This document shows positions 46,550-51,647 of a stretch of DNA of 51,647 nt, in pieces. Each line of letters starts with the position of its first letter. Positions within the stretch are counted from its first letter, which is position 1. This DNA is from Alphaproteobacteria bacterium (lineage in GTDB: Bacteria; Pseudomonadota; Alphaproteobacteria; SMXQ01). The position numbers and the translations under genes are program-made. Below the pieces are notes generated by a model. That model was not told the origin of the DNA, searched no databases, and saw only the letters and a program-made list of their open reading frames with translations. Location of the stretch: positions 1 to 51,647 of the forward strand of contig JAURLI010000014.1 in NCBI GenBank assembly GCA_030831315.1, written 5' to 3'.

Positions 46550-47962
46550 TTATTGCCCGGCTGCGGGTGCTGCGGCGAAGCCCTCAGGCGGCACGGTCTT
46601 GCATTCCATGCTTTTGGCTTTCAGCAGTTCGCAGGCACGCTCTGCCCGGTCGCCGTCGAGGCCACCAAGACGCGCGCGGTAGATGGTCTTGCCGTCCTCG
46701 CGGGTGGTGACAACGTTGACCCGCGCGTGGGCCAGCAGGCTGGGCAACCGGCGCATGGCCCGGGAAGCGGTCAGGTGCGCGGGCGCGAGGCGCGAAAAGG
46801 CGCCGACCTGGATTTCCCAGTTGAGGGGTTTTGCTTCCGGCACCGCGGGGATTTCCGGCTGGTAGGCGGAGCCTTCGCCGGTGGCCCGCGCCAGTTCCTG
46901 TGGGCGCTTGGGCGGCGTCAGGCGGGCAAGCTGCGCGTTGCCGCGCGCGCCCTTGGCGCGTTCGACCTTTTTCTTGGCGCTGGCCGGATGCTTGGAGGGG
47001 TCGGCCTGGATGTTGCGGTCGTAGTCGTAGGCGATGTATCGGCCATCGGTGGCTTTTTCGAAGGCGCGTTCCAGCAGCCCCATCATGTGCAGGTCGCGCG
47101 CCTGGGGCGAAGAGGTGCCCATCACCACGCCGATCAGTCTGTGACCGGCGCGGCTGGCGGATGCTGCAAGGTTGAAGCCCGACGCCCGGATATAGCCCGT
47201 CTTGACACCATCGGCGCCTTCGTAGCGGTCGAGCAGTCTGTTGTGGTTGTCGTGCTTGCGCCCGTCCCAGGTGAAGGAGCGGGTCGAGAACAGCTTGTAG
47301 TGTTCAGGGTGCTGCACCTGCAGGGCACGCACCAGTTGGGCGAAGTCGCGGGCAGTCGTCAGCTGCTGGCGGTGGGGCAGGCCGGAGGCATTGCGGAAAT
47401 GGGTGTTTTCGAGGCCGAGAGCTTCGGCCTTCGCGTTCATCATCACAGCGAACTTGCGCTCGGTACCGCCGAGATGTTCGCCCATGGCGGTCGCGATATC
47501 GTTGGCCGACTTGACGATGAGCGCGGACACGGCATCACGGACGGTGATGGTTTCACCAGCTTCGAGGCCGAGGCGGGAGGCCGGCTGACGCGCGGCGCGC
47601 TGGGAGATGGTGATCTTGTCGTCCATGCGCAGCTTGCCGGCCTTGATCGCGTCGAAGGCGAGGAACAGCGTCATGACCTTGGTCAGCGAGGCCGGGTAGT
47701 GGCGAACGTCGGGGTTGGCGGCATGGAGCACCTTCCCGGTGCGGGCGTCCATGATGACCGCTGCGTATTTGGCCGCAGCCGGGGCGCTGAAAAAGGCCGC
47801 TGAAAGGACGAGAAGCACCAACACCGCGGCAGCGCGGCGGGCTTGGTGAAAGGCGCCGAAATCGGCGAAAAACCGGGCCTTTCGAGCGGCTAAATTACAG
47901 TCCGTGACCAATCGGTCCCCCACGTCGGTCTGATGCCGTCGCAAGGACGGCGTGTTAATCAT
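46550..47962 (-). CDS. D-alanyl-D-alanine carboxypeptidase with C-terminal SPOR domain
   Basis: The enzyme belongs to the S11 family (DacA/PBP5-like), which trims the terminal D-Ala of peptidoglycan stem peptides. The three active-site motifs are S92-x-x-K95 ('ASLTK'), S152-x-N154 ('KSAND') and K254-T-G256. A hydrophobic export signal spans 43-64, ending SAPAAA. The C-terminal 80 residues ('NWEIQVGAFSR...') are a SPOR domain that binds denuded septal glycan, suggesting a role in division. The ATG at 47962 has no clear ribosome binding site; TTG at 47911, preceded by GGGGGA, would give a shorter pre-signal segment and is a real alternative. Confidence 0.9.
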   Translation of the reverse strand: MINTPSLRRHQTDVGDRLVTDCNLAARKARFFADFGAFHQARRAAAVLVLLVLSAAFFSAPAAAKYAAVIMDARTGKVLHAANPDVRHYPASLTKVMTLFLAFDAIKAGKLRMDDKITISQRAARQPASRLGLEAGETITVRDAVSALIVKSANDIATAMGEHLGGTERKFAVMMNAKAEALGLENTHFRNASGLPHRQQLTTARDFAQLVRALQVQHPEHYKLFSTRSFTWDGRKHDNHNRLLDRYEGADGVKTGYIRASGFNLAASASRAGHRLIGVVMGTSSPQARDLHMMGLLERAFEKATDGRYIAYDYDRNIQADPSKHPASAKKKVERAKGARGNAQLARLTPPKRPQELARATGEGSAYQPEIPAVPEAKPLNWEIQVGAFSRLAPAHLTASRAMRRLPSLLAHARVNVVTTREDGKTIYRARLGGLDGDRAERACELLKAKSMECKTVPPEGFAAAPAAGQ

Positions 47963-48122
47963 TGTAAATAATGCAAGAATCGCTGTCCACAGGATAGCGG
48001 GCAGGGATTAATATTTTTCAAACCATGATCTCTCCGCCGACGTATCACCAAAAAATACGTTCAGTGCGCGTTCAGCCGGCCCGTGGCACTGTGTTCCCGA
48101 CGCCGATGAGGGGGAGCCCCGA

Positions 48123-48809
48123 ATGTTGATTTTCCGCCACTTTGCCCTTGCAGCGCTGGTTCTGCTGGTTGCCAGCTGTACTTACAGCGAAGAAAACAGG
48201 TCGAATCCGATCCTGCGCAACCTTGCCTGGTTCAGCTATTTGAACGGCGACGACATCAGGTCCTATTGCCGGGCCGGCGGCCCTGACCGCTATCGCCTCG
48301 TCTATAACGCCAACTGGAATGAGCAGGTGCGGACCTACGACCTGACCGCCACCGCGGATGGCGGCGCGGATCTCGTCATCCAGGTATCGGGCGATGCCAA
48401 CCTCATGGGCGGCGTTTCCCTGTCCGATCCGCTGGCGCCCTGGCGCGGGCGGATCGAGCGCGGCCGGGTCGGCCGGGGCGAGTTTCGTGCCATCCGCGAT
48501 GCCCTGCATGCAAGCGGCTTCGCCACCCCGCCGCCGCGGGGAACCCGCCTCAAATCCTGGGGGTTCTTCTGGCTGGCGGCGGGCTGCGAAGGGGGAAAAT
48601 TCCGCTACAACGGCTGGGCGCACCCGTCGCTCCGCTTCGAAGGCGTTAAACTGCGCGAGGCCCTGATGGCTGTGGATAAAACCGGCATCGCCTTCAACCC
48701 GCCGCGGGAGGTGGATTATCGCCTCGATAACGAGCAAAAGGATGCCCAGAGCCATTATCAGCTTGTGATTACGGCGGATGGCATCAAGGATAACTTCATC
48801 CCCTTTTAA
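48123..48809 (+). CDS. Unknown lipoprotein
   Basis: I do not recognise this 228-residue protein. It has a lipoprotein signal with lipobox 'LLVASC', with Cys at residue 19, so it should be lipidated and anchored in a membrane. The mature part has no transmembrane segment and is mixed alpha/beta in character. It has a central 'DPLAPWRGRIERGRVGRGEF' region and a 'FFWLAAGCEGGKFRYNGWAH' segment with a second Cys. AGGGGGAG precedes the ATG. It is divergent from the carboxypeptidase gene. Confidence 0.75.
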   Translation: MLIFRHFALAALVLLVASCTYSEENRSNPILRNLAWFSYLNGDDIRSYCRAGGPDRYRLVYNANWNEQVRTYDLTATADGGADLVIQVSGDANLMGGVSLSDPLAPWRGRIERGRVGRGEFRAIRDALHASGFATPPPRGTRLKSWGFFWLAAGCEGGKFRYNGWAHPSLRFEGVKLREALMAVDKTGIAFNPPREVDYRLDNEQKDAQSHYQLVITADGIKDNFIPF

Positions 48810-48875
48810 GAGATAAGGAGTACACTTCATCCTGTGGTTATTTGGCGTACAAGGCACCACCCGTGCCACTGTTGC

Positions 48876-48905
48876 GTGACAAGGGGCGAGGAATCGCCCT
48901 ATGAT
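48876..48905 (+). promoter_or_regulatory. Promoter for clpS-clpA with an inverted repeat in its spacer
   Basis: GTGACA (48876-48881) and TATGAT (48900-48905) each match the -35 and -10 consensus at 5 of 6 positions, with an 18-bp spacer. The spacer contains the perfect dyad GGGCGA-GGAA-TCGCCC (48884-48899), placed where a repressor or activator could bind. The start would be near 48912, before the clpS gene. This is read by eye only. Confidence 0.5.
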
Positions 48906-48980
48906 GCGTCAGTACAGTCTGGTTTTAGGCGCGTAGCTCTTCCGGTTCCCATGAACATGCGAGACGAGCTGATATGGAAC

Positions 48981-49358
48981 ATGGCGCCCATCCCCGCCAG
49001 GGTCATTCCCGCGACTTCGGGCGGCGGGGACGAGGACCCCGGCCAACCCGGCGGCGGCAGCGGCTCCGGGACGGGGGTTGTTACGGCCACCCGCCCGAAA
49101 ACCCAGAAGCCTTCCATGTACAAGGTTCTCATGCTCAACGACGACTACACGCCGATGGAGTTCGTCGTGCATGTCCTCGAGCGCTTTTTCAACAAGTCGC
49201 AGGAAGATGCGACGCAGATCATGTTGCACGTCCATCGTCGGGGCGTCGGCATCTGCGGGGTCTATCCTTACGAGATCGCCGAATCGAAGGTGACGCAGGT
49301 CGTCGATTTTGCGCGTAAACACCAGCATCCGTTGCAATGTATTCTTGAGAAGGATTAG
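48981..49358 (+). CDS. clpS: ATP-dependent Clp protease adaptor ClpS
   Basis: ClpS binds N-degron substrates and hands them to ClpA. The conserved core runs '[20 protein letters not shown]' to '[12 protein letters not shown]', including '[10 protein letters not shown]' and '[17 protein letters not shown]'. The start is not certain: I use ATG 48981 (MAPIPARV), giving 125 residues, but in-frame ATGs at 48951 and 48957 are possible and none has a strong ribosome binding site. The N-terminal part is a Gly-, Pro- and Ser-rich flexible arm, which in E. coli ClpS is needed for substrate delivery. clpA follows after 3 nt. Confidence 0.94.
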   Translation: MAPIPARVIPATSGGGDEDPGQPGGGSGSGTGVVTATRPKTQKPSMYKVLMLNDDYTPMEFVVHVLERFFNKSQEDATQIMLHVHRRGVGICGVYPYEIAESKVTQVVDFARKHQHPLQCILEKD

Positions 49359-49361
49359 CCC

Positions 49362-51647
49362 ATGCTCTCGCGGAATCTAGAACAGACCCTGCACCGTGCT
49401 CTTGCCTTCGCCAACGAACGCCGACACGAATTCGCGACGCTGGAGCATCTCTTGCTCGCACTGGTCGAGGACCAGGACGCGGTGGCGGTGATGCGGGCCT
49501 GCGGGGTCGATCTCGACCGCCTGCGCAACGATCTCAAGACCTACCTCGATAACGAACTTGAAAGCCTCGTCCTCGACCGGCCGGAGGACGCGAAGCCCAC
49601 GGCGGGTTTCCAGCGTGTCCTGCAGCGCGCCGCCATCCATGTCCAGTCGTCCGGGCGCGAAGAGGTGACGGGGGCCAATGTCCTGGTTGCCCTGTTCTCG
49701 GAACGTGAAAGCCACGCGGTCTACTTCCTGCAGGAGCAGGAGATGACCCGCCTTGATGCGGTCAACTATATCTCCCACGGCATCGCCAAGGTCGGCCGGT
49801 CCGAAGACCGGCGTGTGCGCGGCGCCGCCTCGGAAGAGGAGACCGGTAAGCGGTCATCGTCCTCGTCTTCGTCGGGCCAGTCCCAGGGCGGGGGAAAGGA
49901 CAAGAAGGCGGGCGAGGCGCTCGAATCCTTCTGCGTCGATCTCAACAAGAAGGCGAAGGACGGCAAGATCGATCCGCTCATCGGCCGCGAGGCCGAGGTC
50001 GAGCGCACCATCCAGATTCTCTGCCGCCGCACAAAGAACAATCCGCTCTACGTCGGCGATCCCGGCGTCGGCAAGACGGCGATTGCCGAAGGGCTGGCGC
50101 GGCGCATCGTCAAAGGCGAGGTGCCCGACGTCCTCAAGAACGCGACCATCTATTCCCTCGACATGGGTTCCCTGCTGGCGGGCACGCGCTATCGCGGCGA
50201 TTTCGAGGAGCGCATCAAGGCGGTGCTGACCGATCTTGAAAAGCACGATGGGGCCATCCTGTTCATCGATGAAATCCACACGGTGATCGGCGCCGGCGCC
50301 ACTTCGGGCGGCTCGATGGACGCGTCGAACCTGCTCAAGCCGGCGCTCCAGTCGGGCGGACTGCGGTGCATCGGGTCGACCACCTATAAGGAATTCCGCA
50401 ACTATTTCGAAAAGGACCGCGCGCTGGTGCGCCGGTTCCAGAAGATCGACGTGAACGAGCCATCGGTGCCCGACGCGATCAAGATCCTCATGGGCCTCAA
50501 ACCCTATTACGAAAAGCACCACCGCGTGCGCTACACCAACGACGCTATCAAGACGGCGGTCGAACTGGCGGCGCGCTACATCAACGACCGCAAGCTTCCC
50601 GACAAGGCGATCGACGTCATCGACGAGGTCGGCGCGGCCCAGATGCTCGTGCCAGAAAGCCGGCGCAAGAAGGTCATCAACGTAAAGGATGTCGAGGGCG
50701 TGGTTGCCAAGATCGCCCGCATCCCGCCAAAGACCGTGTCGTCCGACGACAAGGAAAGCCTCGCCAACCTCGAGGGCGACCTCAAGTCGGTCGTATTCGG
50801 CCAGGACAAGGCGATCGAGGCGCTGGCCTCTTCCATCAAGCTTGCCCGCGCCGGCCTGCGCGAGCCGGAAAAGCCCATCGGCAGCTATCTGTTCTCGGGC
50901 CCGACGGGTGTCGGCAAGACCGAGGTTGCGCGCCAGCTTTCGCGCATCCTCGGCGTCGAACTGATCCGCTTCGACATGTCCGAATACATGGAACGGCACA
51001 CGGTATCGCGCCTTCTTGGCGCGCCTCCGGGCTATGTCGGTTTCGACCAGGGCGGCTTGCTGACTGATGCCATCGACCAGCATCCGCATGCGGTGCTGCT
51101 GCTCGATGAAATAGAAAAGGCCCATCCCGACCTGTTCAACGTGCTGTTGCAGGTCATGGATCACGGCAAGCTGACCGACCACAACGGTAAGAAGGTCGAT
51201 TTCCGCAACGTCGTCCTGATCATGACGACCAACGCGGGCGCGGCGGACATGGCGAAGCCGGCCATCGGCTTCGAGCGCGAGGCGCGCATCGGCGACGACG
51301 AAGATGCGATCAAGCGCATGTTCACGCCGGAATTCCGCAACCGCCTCGATGCGGTGATCCCGTTCTCGGGCCTGGCGCCAGAGATCGTCGCTCGCGTCGT
51401 CGACAAGTTCGTCATGGAGCTGGAAGCCCAGTTGGGCGATCGTGGCGTCGATATCGAATTGTCGGAAGAGGCACGCAACTGGCTCGCTACCCGCGGTTAC
51501 GACCAGGCCTTCGGCGCCAGGCCGCTGGCCCGCGTGATCCAGGAACACATCAAGCGCCCCCTTGCCGACGAGTTGCTGTTCGGCAAGCTTGCCAAGGGCG
51601 GCCATGTTCGCGTCGCGGTCAAGGACGACAAGCTCGTCTTCGATATC
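49362..51647 (+). CDS. clpA: ATP-dependent Clp protease ATP-binding subunit ClpA (3' end outside window)
   Basis: This is the AAA+ unfoldase that feeds substrates to ClpP. The reading frame is open from ATG 49362 to the right edge, 762 codons. It has the N-terminal Clp repeat domain (1-150, '[20 protein letters not shown]'), a Ser/Gly/Lys-rich linker at about 165-186 and two AAA+ domains. Walker A of D1 is GDPGVGKT (232-239) and of D2 is GPTGVGKT (513-520). ClpA proteins are about 750-780 residues, so only a few residues are missing. It is cotranscribed with clpS. Confidence 0.96.
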   Translation, partial: MLSRNLEQTLHRALAFANERRHEFATLEHLLLALVEDQDAVAVMRACGVDLDRLRNDLKTYLDNELESLVLDRPEDAKPTAGFQRVLQRAAIHVQSSGREEVTGANVLVALFSERESHAVYFLQEQEMTRLDAVNYISHGIAKVGRSEDRRVRGAASEEETGKRSSSSSSSGQSQGGGKDKKAGEALESFCVDLNKKAKDGKIDPLIGREAEVERTIQILCRRTKNNPLYVGDPGVGKTAIAEGLARRIVKGEVPDVLKNATIYSLDMGSLLAGTRYRGDFEERIKAVLTDLEKHDGAILFIDEIHTVIGAGATSGGSMDASNLLKPALQSGGLRCIGSTTYKEFRNYFEKDRALVRRFQKIDVNEPSVPDAIKILMGLKPYYEKHHRVRYTNDAIKTAVELAARYINDRKLPDKAIDVIDEVGAAQMLVPESRRKKVINVKDVEGVVAKIARIPPKTVSSDDKESLANLEGDLKSVVFGQDKAIEALASSIKLARAGLREPEKPIGSYLFSGPTGVGKTEVARQLSRILGVELIRFDMSEYMERHTVSRLLGAPPGYVGFDQGGLLTDAIDQHPHAVLLLDEIEKAHPDLFNVLLQVMDHGKLTDHNGKKVDFRNVVLIMTTNAGAADMAKPAIGFEREARIGDDEDAIKRMFTPEFRNRLDAVIPFSGLAPEIVARVVDKFVMELEAQLGDRGVDIELSEEARNWLATRGYDQAFGARPLARVIQEHIKRPLADELLFGKLAKGGHVRVAVKDDKLVFDI

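Noticed and set aside
49854-51605. Long antisense open frame (583 codons) over clpA
   Set aside because: It lies fully within the ClpA gene, which has all its motifs on the plus strand. Long antisense frames are normal in GC-rich DNA.

Overview
This is a compact, GC-rich bacterial chromosome segment that I place in the Alphaproteobacteria. Evidence is the gene order S10-spc-alpha with secY-adk-rpsM, rpsM-rpsK-rpoA-rplQ without rpsD or rpmJ, then a DegP-type protease, rarA, crcB, an RluA-type pseudouridine synthase and an ATP12 chaperone gene. A DUF1489 protein, a VWA/Tim14-like J-protein pair and the clpS-clpA pair agree with this. Species cannot be named from the sequence. I see no prophage, transposase, CRISPR array or rRNA operon.

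Layout. 1-2875 (minus): edge of a probable flagellar-rod-like gene, a TPR protein with a glycosyltransferase-like C-terminus, and rlmB. 3022-4592 (plus): a promoter, tRNA-Tyr, tRNA-Gly and tuf. 4630-18771: 29 genes of the S10, spc and alpha operons, with a strong promoter before rpsM and a perfect terminator after rplQ. 18844-25642: protease, rarA, crcB, rluC, an inserted opposite-strand SLC13-type transporter, ATP12 chaperone and acylphosphatase. 25647-28685: lipB (minus), tRNA-Leu, mgtE and a short-chain dehydrogenase. 28779-32018: an orphan TPP enzyme, a DUF1489 protein and a divergent flagellin-like protein.

32021-40842 (minus) is the most unusual region: five consecutive, mutually related MFS transporter genes, mostly with 2-4 nt junctions, followed by an FAD oxidoreductase (apparently with a CTG start), an unknown membrane protein and a MarC protein. 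40997-46542 (plus) holds the VWA and J-domain genes, a UDP-sugar block (galU, ugd, phosphomannomutase/phosphoglucomutase) and a small gamma-glutamylcyclotransferase-like gene. 46550-51647 holds a D,D-carboxypeptidase with a SPOR domain (minus), an unknown lipoprotein, clpS and clpA, which runs off the right edge.

Main points for follow-up: (1) tRNA-Tyr-tRNA-Gly-tuf, normally joined to secE-nusG-rpl-rpo-rpsL-rpsG-fusA, is here joined directly to rpsJ, as expected from recombination or assembly collapse between two tuf copies; tuf also has codon use unlike its neighbours, with a switch near position 4500. (2) The five-gene MFS array shares family-specific motifs (IHGG, W-x-GAQ, SDY, LR-x-T-x-NR) and looks like an uncharacterised multi-transporter system. 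(3) A solitary flagellin-like gene has a sigma-28-like upstream sequence. (4) A transporter gene occupies the place usually held by a HAD hydrolase gene between rluC and the ATP12 gene.
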